64,000 bases of DNA from Amycolatopsis marina. Lineage in GTDB: Bacteria > Actinomycetota > Actinomycetes > Mycobacteriales > Pseudonocardiaceae. The translations under genes and the position numbers were made by a program. The stretch is taken from NCBI RefSeq assembly GCF_900111885.1, contig NZ_FOKG01000017.1:62001-126000 (forward strand), read 5' to 3'. Below, one piece after another: positions 34,366-42,896 of the stretch; position 1 is the stretch's first letter, and every line of letters begins with the position of its first letter. Below the pieces are notes generated by a model. That model saw only the letters and a list, made by a program, of their open reading frames with translations. It had not been told where the DNA came from and did no database searches.

Positions 34366-35019
34366 ATGGGTGATCATGAATCGAAGACGGTGTTGTTCGA
34401 CCAGTTCGCTCGCGTGGGCAGGGCTCTGGGCAGTGGCACACGTTTGGAATTGCTGGATCTGCTCGCCCAGGGCGAACGCACCGTGGACTCCCTGGCACGA
34501 GCTGCGGGGCTGAAGCTGACCACGACGTCGGCGCACCTGCAGACCCTCAAGCGGGCCAACCTGGTTACCACCCGACGCGAGGGCACCAAGATCTACTACC
34601 GGCTCGCCGGCGTCGATGTCGCGCAGCTCTACGCGCTGACCCGGGCGGTCGCCCGCGAACATCTGCCCGACGTCGAGGCCGCCCGTGCCGCCTATCTCGG
34701 CCTTGACACCGAAGAACTCAGCCGCGAGGAACTGCTGCGCCGCGTCCACACCGAGGAGATCATCGTGCTCGACGTGCGCCCCAGCGAGGAGTATGCCGCC
34801 GGACATATCCCCGGCGCGCTGTCCGTCCCGGTGGACGACCTCGCCGACCATCTCGCCGAACTCCCCGCCGAACAGGAGATCGTCGCCTACTGCCGCGGCA
34901 CCTACTGCGTACTCGCCCACGACGCCGTGCGCGAGCTCAGCGCGCACGGCCGACGCGCCCACCGCCTGACCGACGGAATGCTCGAGTGGCGACTAGCCGG
35001 CCTGCCCGTCAGCAGCTGA
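34366..35019 (+). CDS. ArsR-family regulator fused to rhodanese, copy 1
   Basis: The 217-residue protein has an ArsR winged helix (about 8-95, TVDSLARAAGLKLTTTSAHLQTLKRANLV) and a C-terminal rhodanese domain (about 125-215) with C176 and C181 in YCRGTYCVLAH. Such fusions probably sense sulfane sulfur through the rhodanese Cys and control sulfur-detoxification genes. The MBL-rhodanese operon is divergent, 87 nt away. TTGGAG precedes the ATG. Confidence 0.9.
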   Translation: MGDHESKTVLFDQFARVGRALGSGTRLELLDLLAQGERTVDSLARAAGLKLTTTSAHLQTLKRANLVTTRREGTKIYYRLAGVDVAQLYALTRAVAREHLPDVEAARAAYLGLDTEELSREELLRRVHTEEIIVLDVRPSEEYAAGHIPGALSVPVDDLADHLAELPAEQEIVAYCRGTYCVLAHDAVRELSAHGRRAHRLTDGMLEWRLAGLPVSS

Positions 35020-35156
35020 TCGCCCCACCCTTCAGTGCGCTCCCCCTGACCCCAGCCCAGCAGTGACAAGGGCTGAGTTCGCCAGGCCAGCCCGGTCAGG
35101 GACCACTGGACCCGCAACACGCACCTGTTCTACGCTCAAACGAAGATTGGAGAACT

Positions 35157-35810
35157 ATGGGTGAACGAGAAGCCAAAACAGCGCTGTTCCACGAGTTCGC
35201 TCGCATCGGTCACGCACTCGCCAGCGGCAAGCGCTTGGAACTACTCAATCTGCTCGTCCAAGCCGAACGCTCCGTGGACGCACTCGCCTCGGCAACCAAC
35301 GTGTCGATCAGCCTGGCCTCGTCACATCTGCAGAAACTCAAACACGCGAACCTCGTCAGCACCCGCCGCGCCGGCACCAAGATCTACTACCAGCTCGCCG
35401 ACGACAACGTCACCGCGCTCTTCCACCTCATCCGCACCGTCGCCCACCAGCGACTACCCGAAGCGGAAACCGCGCGCGCCGCCTACCACGGCCCCGACGT
35501 CGACCAGGTCACCCGCGAGGAACTCCTGCGCCGCGCCGAAGCAGGCGAGGTCCTGGTCATCGACGTACGCCCACCCGAGGAATACGCCGCAGGACACATC
35601 CCCGGAGCCCTCGGCATCCCCCTCGACGAACTCCCCGCCCGACTCGACGACCTCCCCAAAGACCAGGACATCGTCGCCTACTGCCGCGGCGCCTACTGCG
35701 TCCTCGCACACCACGCAGTCCGACTCCTCACCCAACACGGCCGCAGAGCCCAGCGCCTCACCGACGGCATGCTCGAATGGCGCGTCGCCGAACTCCCCAT
35801 CGCCAGCTGA
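35157..35810 (+). CDS. ArsR-family regulator fused to rhodanese, copy 2
   Basis: This 217-residue tandem paralogue of the preceding gene has the same layout and YCRGAYCVLAH active site. The duplication includes the leader: TCAAACGA(G/A)GATTGGAGAAC precedes both start codons. The HTH recognition region differs (NVSISLASSHLQKLKHANLV against GLKLTTTSAHLQTLKRANLV), so target specificity may have changed. Codon use here prefers C-ending codons more strongly than copy 1. Confidence 0.9.
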   Translation: MGEREAKTALFHEFARIGHALASGKRLELLNLLVQAERSVDALASATNVSISLASSHLQKLKHANLVSTRRAGTKIYYQLADDNVTALFHLIRTVAHQRLPEAETARAAYHGPDVDQVTREELLRRAEAGEVLVIDVRPPEEYAAGHIPGALGIPLDELPARLDDLPKDQDIVAYCRGAYCVLAHHAVRLLTQHGRRAQRLTDGMLEWRVAELPIAS

Positions 35811-35894
35811 CTCTGAACTGGGCAAACGACACGATCGGCCACCGAGTTCATCACCCCAGAGGCACATGGATCCGCGAACCCGCACGATTCCCGC

Positions 35895-36139
35895 GTGGGG
35901 GTTATCGAGCACGTCCGCGTCGACCCGGAGCATCGGCGCCGTGGCTACGGTCGCGTCCTGGTCGCCGGCGCCCTCGCCCGCGGACCCGGCTACCGCTGGT
36001 CCACCACTGCCGTCATCGACAGCGCCATCGCGCGGGCATCTGGGTCGTCGCCGTCGCCGTCGACGACCCGGCTGTGCTCGAACTCGGAACCGCCAGTGGG
36101 TGCACCGACATTCGGGTCGCCGCAGCTCGGGACGCTTAA
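35895..36139 (+). pseudogene. GNAT acetyltransferase remnant
   Basis: VGVIEHVRVDPEHRRRGYGRVLVAGAL contains the acetyl-CoA-binding RxxGxG/A motif of GNAT proteins. The frame breaks after about 45 residues and continues in another frame. N- and C-terminal parts are missing, so it is a decayed gene. Confidence 0.5.
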
Positions 36140-36143
36140 TCCT

Positions 36144-36335
36144 TTACAGGGCAGGGGACTGTGTCGAGAGCTTCCGGTGGCCGGCGACGGTGACTCGGTC
36201 GAGGTCACCAGTTCCGGCTGGGGCGGCGGCGCGGGCATCGCTCGTATCACCGCTGCTGTTGCCGCGCTCGCCACGGCACGCCGACAGGGCCACAACCACG
36301 GCCACTGCGGTCGTCACTGCTAACCGTGGATACAC
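36144..36335 (-). CDS. Short lipoprotein or lipoprotein fragment
   Basis: The 63-residue product has a signal peptide with a lipobox (VVVALSAC, Cys about 20), then a Ser/Asp/Ala-rich linker and an abrupt end. It may be the truncated start of a secreted lipoprotein. It lies opposite the end of the GNAT remnant. No ribosome binding site stands out. Confidence 0.35.
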   Translation of the reverse strand: MYPRLAVTTAVAVVVALSACRGERGNSSGDTSDARAAAPAGTGDLDRVTVAGHRKLSTQSPAL

Positions 36336-36496
36336 GGTACCGGCATCAGTCCTTCACTCCTTCTCGTGCAGAGCACTGCCAGCTGATCCGGATCGGTCAG
36401 GGCGCTGGTTGAAATGTTCGCTCCGCTGCGCGCTGAGCTGCTTTGACGGCTTCCGAACGGGTTACTCCGAAGCTCGTGTACATAGGCATGTCAGGG

Positions 36497-36766
36497 TTAG
36501 GCGAGGGCGAGGAACAGCTTCTCGAGTTCGGCTTCGGTCAGGGGTTCCTGGTTGTTGTCGTCGTTGCCGGCGAGGCATTGGCGCATGCCTGTGGCTACGA
36601 TCTTGAATCCGGCACGGTCGAGGGCGCGCGAGACGGCGGCGAGTTGAGTGACGACGTCTTTGCAGCCTCGGCCAGCTTCGATCATGGCAATCACGCCCGC
36701 GAGTTGCCCTTGCGCGCGGCGGAGCCGATTGAGTACCTGCGCGATGGTTTCTTCGTCCCCAGTCAT
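36497..36766 (-). CDS. CstR-like (CsoR/DUF156 family) persulfide-sensing repressor
   Basis: The 89-residue all-helical protein has C35 in GRGCKDVVTQL and C64 in GMRQCLAG. CsoR copper sensors have His four residues before the second Cys; here that position is Gly60, as expected of the persulfide sensor CstR rather than a copper sensor. The ATG at 36766 has AAGGAGG about 7 nt upstream. An ATACC-n6-GGTAT repeat lies 38 nt upstream, and a matching G-rich site precedes the Cys-rich gene at 38204. Confidence 0.87.
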   Translation of the reverse strand: MTGDEETIAQVLNRLRRAQGQLAGVIAMIEAGRGCKDVVTQLAAVSRALDRAGFKIVATGMRQCLAGNDDNNQEPLTEAELEKLFLALA

Positions 36767-36803
36767 ACGAACCCTCCTTAAGTAATCCCGAACTGGCACC
36801 AGT

Positions 36804-36819
36804 ATACCCCGTGCGGTAT
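36804..36819. promoter_or_regulatory. CsoR/CstR-type operator before the sensor gene
   Basis: ATACCCCGTGCGGTAT has the ATACC/GGTAT arms and GC-rich centre typical of CsoR-family operators. It lies 38 nt upstream of the CstR-like start, consistent with autoregulation. Confidence 0.6.
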
Positions 36820-37192
36820 CGGCAGTGGGGAGAGTCCGCTTCCCGACGGCGTCGGTGCAGCCTCGGGCTGAGGCGACCGGCGGCGGCCTGGTGGACGGGA
36901 TTGCGATTCGTACTGTCGATCGTGGGCGGGGATCAGCTCGGCCGAGGCTGCGCCGGAACGAGGCCTGTAAGGCAGGCGTACCGCAGCCACCGGGCTAACC
37001 CGTACGAGAATCCAGCGACCTGCACTTATTGGTCAACAGTTCGGGGCAGGGACAGCAGGCCGAACTCGTGATCAGACACGTTGGGTCGATCCGTCGATGA
37101 CCGGCCGAAAGCGTCCAGTGGCAGCCGAGGTGAACGCAACTGGTGGACGTAGAACCCGAGTGAGAGCGGCGCCTTGGCTTATCGCGCTCTGC
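36820..37192. other. Intergenic stretch without a supportable gene
   Basis: Short frames only, without ribosome binding sites or recognisable domains. It probably contains the promoter of the CstR-like gene at its left edge. Confidence 0.45.
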
Positions 37193-37642
37193 CTAGCGGC
37201 TGCAGGTGCCCGCGCGGGGCGGTGATCCGACGTCGGAGTGTCGGCCGGGCAGGATCGCGGCATGTCGTTGCCCGGGCCCGGGACCGATGCGCGCGGCGAG
37301 GGCGTCGGCGACGGCACCGGTGGCGTTTTCCAGGATCTGGTCGTTGGTCAGCAGGATCACGGTGAACTTCGTCGAAGACCACGGGCCGCGCAGTCCGGCG
37401 TGGGCCATCACCGAGCGCAGGACGCCGAGCGCGACGTCCTGGCCGAAGTGCATCGCCCAGTTCACTGGCAGTGGCTGTCGCCCGGGGTGTTCTCTCATGC
37501 CGATCAACCGCTGCAGCACTCGCGCGGGGACGTGGAAGTTCGGCCGGTTCGTCAGGCTTTGTTCCAGCTTTTCACCGGGCGTCATGACTGTGACCCCGGC
37601 CGCGCCGGAGAGCAAACCTTGCCATAGTGCGCGTTGCATCAT
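37193..37642 (-). CDS. Small hypothetical protein, possibly internally deleted
   Basis: The 149-residue product begins MMQRALWQGLLSGAAG and includes TPGEKLEQSLTNRPNFHVPARVL, NWAMHFGQDVALGVLRSVMAHAGLRGPW and LLTNDQILENATG. It resembles actinobacterial membrane-associated hypothetical proteins near heavy-metal or sulfur genes. In those, as I recall, the TNDQILENATG segment is followed by about 30 more residues before the final helix, so an in-frame deletion is possible. The last 40 residues look unrelated. Function is unknown. Confidence 0.45.
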   Translation of the reverse strand: MMQRALWQGLLSGAAGVTVMTPGEKLEQSLTNRPNFHVPARVLQRLIGMREHPGRQPLPVNWAMHFGQDVALGVLRSVMAHAGLRGPWSSTKFTVILLTNDQILENATGAVADALAARIGPGPGQRHAAILPGRHSDVGSPPRAGTCSR

Positions 37643-38034
37643 GGGGTGCCCGCGGCGCGGTGGCCTCTGGCGGTGTGTGCACTGTTGGGTGTGTGGCGGT
37701 GATGGCCGCGCTCGGTGAGATCGTCTTTCACCAGATCCTGGCCTGGCATCACTTCTACGACCGCTCCACGCGTCCCATCGGGTTGCTCTCGAGCGGTCTG
37801 TGGCATACCGCCGAATTGCTCGGGCTGGTCGCCGGCTTCGTGTTGTATGCGGGTACGTCACCCCGCCGCGGCACCACCTGCAGTGCGGCCGACCTGCACA
37901 CGGGCGCGCAGCTGATGTACTGGCGGCGACTTGACGGAGATCGCTCTCGCGGCCATCCTCGCTGTCCGACGTTACCTCGCCACCGGGCCGCACCCACACC
38001 CAACTCCACCCCCCGCACGGCCGCTGGCAGCTGA
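37627..38034 (+). pseudogene. DUF2243 membrane protein remnant
   Basis: The segment VMAALGEIVFHQILAWHHFYD followed by SSGLWHTAELLGLVAGFVLYAG matches the first part of DUF2243 membrane proteins (the HQILxWHH motif). After about 80 residues the translation turns into Arg/Pro-rich low-quality sequence, so most transmembrane segments are missing. It is divergent from and slightly overlaps the preceding gene. Confidence 0.55.
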
Positions 38035-38153
38035 CTCGCCCACACGCACCTCGCGCGGCTTCTGAACCTTCCTTCGAGCACACGTCGTCGGCGGGATAAC
38101 GAGCGACAGTGGCCGGGGTAGAGACGATAACGCCCCCCGTTTTTGAATGAAAG

Positions 38154-38171
38154 ATACCCGGGGGGGGGTAT
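38154..38171. promoter_or_regulatory. G-tract operator before the Cys-rich protein gene
   Basis: ATACCCGGGGGGGGGTAT has ATACCC/GGGTAT arms around a G run, the classical CsoR/CstR operator shape. It ends 32 nt before the ATG of the 55-residue Cys-rich protein and overlaps a TATTATG promoter-like hexamer. It is probably controlled by the CstR-like repressor at 36497-36766. Confidence 0.65.
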
Positions 38172-38203
38172 TATGGAACGTAGTCGCCATAGGAGGTTCA
38201 ACG

Positions 38204-38371
38204 ATGTGTCAGCGTGCTGTGTGTTCGACCTGCGGGAAGGCCACCTACACCGGGTGTGGGCGCCATGTCGAGCAGGTGCTCGCCGGCGTGCCCGTGTCGC
38301 GGCGGTGTCAGTGTCAACCTGGGCAGGACGGTTCCGAGCGGAAGTGGTGGAAGGTGTTCGGCCGCCGTTGA
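38204..38371 (+). CDS. 55-residue Cys-rich protein under CsoR/CstR-type control
   Basis: The product has six Cys: C2, C7-x2-C10, C18, and C35-x-C37, with H21 in GCGRHVEQVLAGV. The AGGAGG ribosome binding site is 7 nt from the ATG. The pattern suggests a zinc or other metal site, or a thiol/persulfide acceptor. Small actinobacterial proteins beginning MCQR-CxTCGK with a GCGxHVEQVL segment are recalled but not characterised. The upstream operator and CstR-like gene suggest a sulfane-sulfur or metal-stress role. Confidence 0.75.
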   Translation: MCQRAVCSTCGKATYTGCGRHVEQVLAGVPVSRRCQCQPGQDGSERKWWKVFGRR

Positions 38372-38387
38372 TCGCTGCGGTCGCAGG

Positions 38388-38418
38388 GAGCCGGGCCCCA
38401 CACCGAGGTGCCCGGCTC
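38388..38418 (+). terminator. Hairpin after the Cys-rich gene
   Basis: GAGCCGGGC pairs with GCCCGGCTC around a 13-nt loop, 16 nt after the stop codon. It is GC-rich without a U tract, as often in actinomycetes. Confidence 0.5.
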
Positions 38419-38797
38419 GCTGTGGGGCAGGGCCCTCGAACTGTACGAGTTGCTGCCTTCGGGGTCCTTCCGTGGGAAGAACTCCGAGCGTCAAGGAGAT
38501 AGCGGGTGGTCGTGAGGCCGCTTTCGAGCGATTGCGTTCGGCGAGCCCCCGGTGAACACGTTCGTCACATGTTCGAGACTCCGCGACACGCTGTCAGCGT
38601 CTGCGTCGACGGAGCCTGACATTCAGTTTGCGCTGATCATGCAGGACGGCTTGGGACGAGCATGGCCGAGCGGTGCACTGACCAAGCCCAACCACAGCAG
38701 AGCTCATTTTCTTCATCAGCGGGCAGCTGAAGCGCTCGCACTGAATCCAAGATGGACGAATGGGTCGGAAAGCGTGAGATGCGCGCATGCCTTGAGT
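38419..38797. other. Intergenic stretch without a supportable gene
   Basis: A plus-strand frame crossing this stretch runs antisense through the GtrA gene and lacks a ribosome binding site. Nothing else is recognised. Confidence 0.4.
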
Positions 38798-39211
38798 CTA
38801 TGTGTGTCCGTCCTGCTTGGAACGGAATACCCATTGCCGCAACACGATGAAGCGTATGGTTCCCCCCAGTGCACTGGCCAAGACGACCACCAGCGCTTCG
38901 GTAACAATACCGTAGGAACCTTTCACGGTGTCCAATACGGCGAGTGCTACGGATCCATGTAGTATGTAGAACACTGCGGAAACCAGAGTTTGTAAATACC
39001 TGCGCAGCTTTCTGTTCGGTGCTCCAGCGAACGTGACTAGACGGTGGAATTCAGTATTCGCCACAGTGGTCAACCCGGTTGCGACTAAATTGCTACAGGA
39101 CGCATCGCATGGTGTGCGAAGAACAACGAACAGTAGCCCCTGAACAAGAGTCGTAACCGCGCCGATGGACAGGTACCATCCGGCCTGCCTAAGAAAATCC
39201 CCGCGAGTCAT
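38798..39211 (-). CDS. GtrA-like membrane protein
   Basis: The 137-residue protein has four hydrophobic segments (about 12-30, 37-55, 75-95 and 103-122) and the GtrA-family pattern: an N-terminal RQAGWYLSIGAVTTLV, NTEFHRLVTF after TM2 and RFIVLRQWVF at the end. GtrA proteins are linked to flipping or transfer of polyprenyl-linked sugars. It stands alone, with AT-rich flanks unlike neighbouring catabolic genes. The partner glycosyltransferase is not visible. Confidence 0.8.
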   Translation of the reverse strand: MTRGDFLRQAGWYLSIGAVTTLVQGLLFVVLRTPCDASCSNLVATGLTTVANTEFHRLVTFAGAPNRKLRRYLQTLVSAVFYILHGSVALAVLDTVKGSYGIVTEALVVVLASALGGTIRFIVLRQWVFRSKQDGHT

Positions 39212-39668
39212 CCAGCACCTGCCACCGTCGCTAAATTTGCGCCTCCTCTGGAGGCGTATCGGATTTCCGGCTTGAGCATCGCCGTGTCACGTGAAGTCGA
39301 CGTGAGGTCGTATCCCTGACCCGGGCAGTGCGGCCTTTCTCAAAATCAATTTCACTTCGCCACCATCTTGTGCGGCACGCTCCATTCGGCGCGATCATGG
39401 CGATGGCGTTGCGGTACAACGAGGCCAGAAACGGGCAAGTCAAATGTAGTGCACCAGCCAAGTTTGTTCGTGATTGTAAAGAATCGCGTTCTTCCAAGTA
39501 CTACCATCAGTCTCAGTGTGATCTTGGGCTTCGCTGCGATGGCGAAAATACCTTCACTTGAAGGCTCTTGAGGACCACGGGTTACTACTGCTAATATATG
39601 AGCAACTTGTAGGTCGTCAGTTTTCAGGGTAGGTTCCGCTTGCGAGTGTAGGATTCACGGTCCACCCA
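39212..39668. other. Intergenic stretch without a supportable gene
   Basis: Moderately AT-rich. Short frames on both strands show no domain or ribosome binding site. Probably degraded sequence. Confidence 0.4.
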
Positions 39669-39860
39669 TCATTTGCAAGCGCCTTTTAAGCCAGCGCGAC
39701 GAAGGACTAAAGAGGCCGGACAAAACCCGGTAGTGGCAAATACGACTTGGTTAATTCCGACTAGTGCTACAATAATTAAAAACCATTCACTCGCGAATAT
39801 GTAAAGAATCAAACCGACCAGATTCATGGTGCCTGCCAGTGCGAAGAGAACTCGCTCCAA
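39669..39860 (-). CDS. DUF2892-type (YgaP C-terminal-like) membrane protein
   Basis: The 63-residue protein has two membrane helices joined by a short turn and the family motif TGFCPASLVLRRAG (usually TGFCPL..L...G) after the second helix. In YgaP this domain is fused to a rhodanese, and free forms accompany sulfur-oxidation genes. It has noticeably lower GC than the window. It supports a sulfane-sulfur function for the region; transport of a sulfur species is inference. Confidence 0.75.
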   Translation of the reverse strand: MERVLFALAGTMNLVGLILYIFASEWFLIIVALVGINQVVFATTGFCPASLVLRRAGLKGACK

Positions 39861-39989
39861 CTGTCACTTGGATGGTTTCACCTGAGTATTCAGTGGGGCT
39901 GTAAAGTTAGGACGAAATGAACCGGACAACTTTTCTTCTCCTTTGTCGCGTGGACGTCGCACTTAGAGCGTGTCTTATGTGGTGGTCCG

Positions 39990-40450
39990 CGTCTGATGCG
40001 TCATGATCTTGATCGTTGTTGATCGTTTGTCACTCCGGTCGGCCGCTGATGGGTTGTGGGAACTGGTGGAGCCGTTGATCCCTGCGTTCTCGGCGAGCCC
40101 GTAAGGTGGCGGGACCGCGTCATTGCGCTGCAGGTGTTCACGGCGATCGTGTATTGTGCTGACCAGCGGGTTTCCATGGCGGAAGCTACCACCCTCGTTC
40201 GGGTGCCGTTCCAGACCGCGCACCGATGCTTCGCTCAGTGGATCGAAGCCGGGCTCTGGCGCGAGCTCCTCGACGAACTCGGCAGCCAAGGATTGCTCGA
40301 CTAGAGTCGCGAGATCGTGGACGGAGCTAACGTTCGCGCGAAAAAAGGGGATCTCTGACCGGGCCGAGTCCGGTCGATCGGGGTAAACCCGGATCGAAGA
40401 TTCACGTGTTGTCCGATCGTGGCGAGCTGCCACTCACGGTCGCGATCCAG
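39990..40450 (+). pseudogene. IS5-family transposase remnant
   Basis: Pieces in several frames match an IS5-type transposase: DGLWELVEPLIP, then VFTAIVYCADQ, PFQTAHRCFAQWIEAGLW, SREIVDGANVRAKKGD and DRGELPLTVAIQM. Stops and frameshifts interrupt it, and the C-terminal DDE part is absent, replaced by an IS481 fragment on the other strand. Confidence 0.8.
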
Positions 40451-40930
40451 ATGGGAGTACGCGTCGATCGCGGAGTGGAGGTAGACGTATCCGGCCCGAG
40501 CGCCAGCGGTTTTGCGGCGCTTCACGGCGTTTGCGGTCGCGCTGCCGCGCCGTGGACCCGCCACCCACCGCCATCGGGGATACGGCCGGCTTTCTTGACA
40601 TCGACGATGACATCATGGCCCGGTCGGCGGGCCATGATCCGGCGTGGTGTGTGGTTGCTGGAGCCGGTCGGGTCGATGAACCGGCGCCGGTTCAGCCCCA
40701 AGGTGGCCCAGGTGGCGGGTTAGCGTTCGGCGACTGATCTCGGTGCCCTCGATGTCGACGAACGGTCGAGGAGGCCGAGCTCCCCGAACTGGCGGTACCG
40801 GTTCACCCACTTCGACGCGCACTGCCGCGGAATCCCATTTCCGCCGCGACGTGAGCGATCGGTTGGTGCTCACAATGTGCGACGAGACGGCGACGAGCTT
40901 CGATGGACAACGGGGCATTACGGTGGAACA
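40430..40930 (-). pseudogene. IS481-family transposase remnant
   Basis: Minus-strand fragments in different frames match an IS481-type transposase: FHRNAPLSIEARRRLVAHC and IAHVAAEMGF (HTH), then ISRRTLTRHLGHLG, then VKRRKTAGARAGYVYLHSAIDAYSHL from the catalytic core. It is frameshifted at least twice and lacks the C terminus. It abuts the IS5 remnant, suggesting nested insertion and decay. Confidence 0.8.
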
Positions 40931-41237
40931 GAAAGCGTCGTTCCATCGGTCGGACGAGTGTCTTCGCAGTTCTCATCCTGCCGCCGAAAGGCCCGTCCCC
41001 CACACCCCGGGTCACCCCGCGTCAACAACCTCTCGACCCGCAACAACTAGGCAACCCCGGCAGGAGGCATCCCCTCCGAGTCTTATGGGGGATGGCCTCA
41101 TCTGGTCGAAGGTGACCGGCAGTTGCGTGGAGTTCGGCAGGAGAAGGGTGGTCGTTGCAACTGCGTCGATCATCCTGTGACGGTTGACTTTCGTCTACGA
41201 CGCAGACACGGGGCTCCGCAGGAGTTGGAGATCGTGT
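40931..41237. other. Intergenic stretch without a supportable gene
   Basis: This lies between the IS481 remnant and the end of the long minus-strand polyol operon. No gene or clear terminator hairpin is seen. Confidence 0.45.
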
Positions 41238-42209
41238 TCACCCGGCGACAGGTGTCGGCGGCCGCTCCCCGTTCAGCACCGCGCGGACGTTGTCGACGGC
41301 GAGTTGACACATTGCATTTCGCGTCGCCTCACCGGCACTTGCTATGTGCGGAAGGAGAACGACGTTCTCGAGCTTGACAAGGCGAGGATGTGGCCTCGGC
41401 TCCTGCTCGTAGACGTCGAGAGCGGCGCCGGCGATAATCCGGCTTTCGAGCGCCTCAACGAGCGCCTCCTCATCCACAATCGGCCCGCGAGCGGTGTTGA
41501 CCAGGATGCTGCTCGCCTTCATGATGTCCAGTTCGGGCGCACCGATGAGGTGCCGAGTGTCCGACGTCAGCGGACAGTGAAGACTCACGATGTCGCTCTC
41601 GCGGAGCAGCGTGCCGATCTCGACCGCCTGGACGCCGAAGGCAGCCGCCTCCCGGTTGTCTGCACGGCTGCCTGTGGCGAGGATGCGCATGTTGAACGCG
41701 TGCGCGCGGCGGGCGACCGCCATCCCGATGCGCCCGAGACCGACGATACCCAGTGTCGCGCCGGCGCTCACGTCGATGCCGACGAACGACTGCGGAGCCC
41801 AGATCCATTCCTTCCCCGTCCGCATGAACCGGTCCGCCTCTACGAGACGACGAGCCATGGCGAGGATAAGGCCAAAGGCGCAGTCCGCTGTGGCCTCGTC
41901 GAGCACACCCGGAGTGTTCGTCACCACCACCCCGCGCGAGCTCGCCGCGTTGACGTCGACGTTGTCGTAGCCGACGGCACAGTTGGCTACGATTTGCAGA
42001 GCATTGCCCGTGGCCTTGAGCAGTTCGGTGTCCACACGCTCTGTCAGAAGCGTTACCAGGGCGCTCGCGCCACGGACAGCATCCAGCAGCTCCCCACGCG
42101 ACGGTGGCCAGTCCGGGTCGGGATGTACCACAATGGGAACCCCGAGGGACTCAAGCGCCGTCATGGGGGCCGCTGACAGCCGCCGACTTACGTACACGTG
42201 CCCGGTCAT
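41238..42209 (-). CDS. D-2-hydroxyacid dehydrogenase (glyoxylate/hydroxypyruvate reductase-like)
   Basis: The 323-residue protein has the split catalytic and nucleotide-binding layout: GLGRIGMAVA near residue 155, catalytic Arg in NTARGPIVDE, Glu in DVYEQEP and His in LPHIAS. These enzymes interconvert 2-hydroxy and 2-oxo acids with NAD(P)H. It is the last of twelve minus-strand genes and overlaps the RraA gene start (ATGA). It probably handles a 2-oxo acid released upstream. Confidence 0.9.
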   Translation of the reverse strand: MTGHVYVSRRLSAAPMTALESLGVPIVVHPDPDWPPSRGELLDAVRGASALVTLLTERVDTELLKATGNALQIVANCAVGYDNVDVNAASSRGVVVTNTPGVLDEATADCAFGLILAMARRLVEADRFMRTGKEWIWAPQSFVGIDVSAGATLGIVGLGRIGMAVARRAHAFNMRILATGSRADNREAAAFGVQAVEIGTLLRESDIVSLHCPLTSDTRHLIGAPELDIMKASSILVNTARGPIVDEEALVEALESRIIAGAALDVYEQEPRPHPRLVKLENVVLLPHIASAGEATRNAMCQLAVDNVRAVLNGERPPTPVAG

Positions 42210-42895
42210 GTTTCTTCCCCGATGTAAACCACCTGCGCTACTGCGTCAATCCAGCTTCGGTCCCAGCTACCGGATCTAATGGCCTGCTGTTGGTGCGCCT
42301 CACTCTCGACGACGCGCTCGGCCGCGTTTAATGCCTCGAGAGCACGCGCACGGGGAACGACTACGACCCCATCGGCATCGCCGACGATAATGTCCCCGTC
42401 TTGAACGGTGACGCCTCCGATCGTCACCGTGCCGTGGATCTCCCCCGGGCCGGACTTGTACGGGCCTAGGTGTGAGAAGCCCTTTGAGAAGACGGGAAGC
42501 TGACCGCTCGAGATCGACTCTCGGTCCCGTACCGCACCGTCGACGACGAGTCCAGCGATGCCTCGGGTGGCCGCGTACTCCGCCATCAACTCGCCGAGGA
42601 TGGCGTTCACCAGCTCGCCCCGTGCGTCGATGACGAGGACATCGCCCGGATCAGCCAAGTCGAGTGCTTTGTGGACGACCAGGTTGTCGCCGGGGCGGGT
42701 CCGGACCGTCATAGCGGAGCCGACCATCGCTCTGCCATTTAAGGCAGACAACGAGTTCCCGACAACATTGACTCCGACCGCGCCCGCCATCCGTTCAAGG
42801 CTGTCGGAGATGGACGAGACCGTCACCCGGCTGAACCGGTCGGCGACATCACGGTCGAGAGGTTTGCTGGGGGTGTGCAACCGCACCTGGTTCAT
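42206..42895 (-). CDS. RraA-family aldolase/decarboxylase-like protein
   Basis: The 229-residue protein has the RraA/HMG aldolase fold with an intact active motif: GELMAEYAATRGIAGLVVDGAVRD (the G-x20-R-D pattern) and HGTVTIGGVTVQDGDIIVGDADGV. Family members cleave 4-hydroxy-4-carboxy-2-oxo acids or decarboxylate oxaloacetate with Mg2+. RraA itself is an RNase E inhibitor, unlikely in this catabolic operon. It starts 1 nt from the Ldh gene stop. Confidence 0.85.
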   Translation of the reverse strand: MNQVRLHTPSKPLDRDVADRFSRVTVSSISDSLERMAGAVGVNVVGNSLSALNGRAMVGSAMTVRTRPGDNLVVHKALDLADPGDVLVIDARGELVNAILGELMAEYAATRGIAGLVVDGAVRDRESISSGQLPVFSKGFSHLGPYKSGPGEIHGTVTIGGVTVQDGDIIVGDADGVVVVPRARALEALNAAERVVESEAHQQQAIRSGSWDRSWIDAVAQVVYIGEET

Positions 42896-42896
42896 G

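Noticed and set aside
36497..36766. A copper-responsive CsoR
   Set aside because: The His four residues before the second Cys is Gly here and no copper efflux gene lies nearby, so a CstR-like persulfide sensor fits better.
38552..38962. A 136-codon plus-strand ORF
   Set aside because: Half of it is antisense to the GtrA gene. No ribosome binding site or domain is present.
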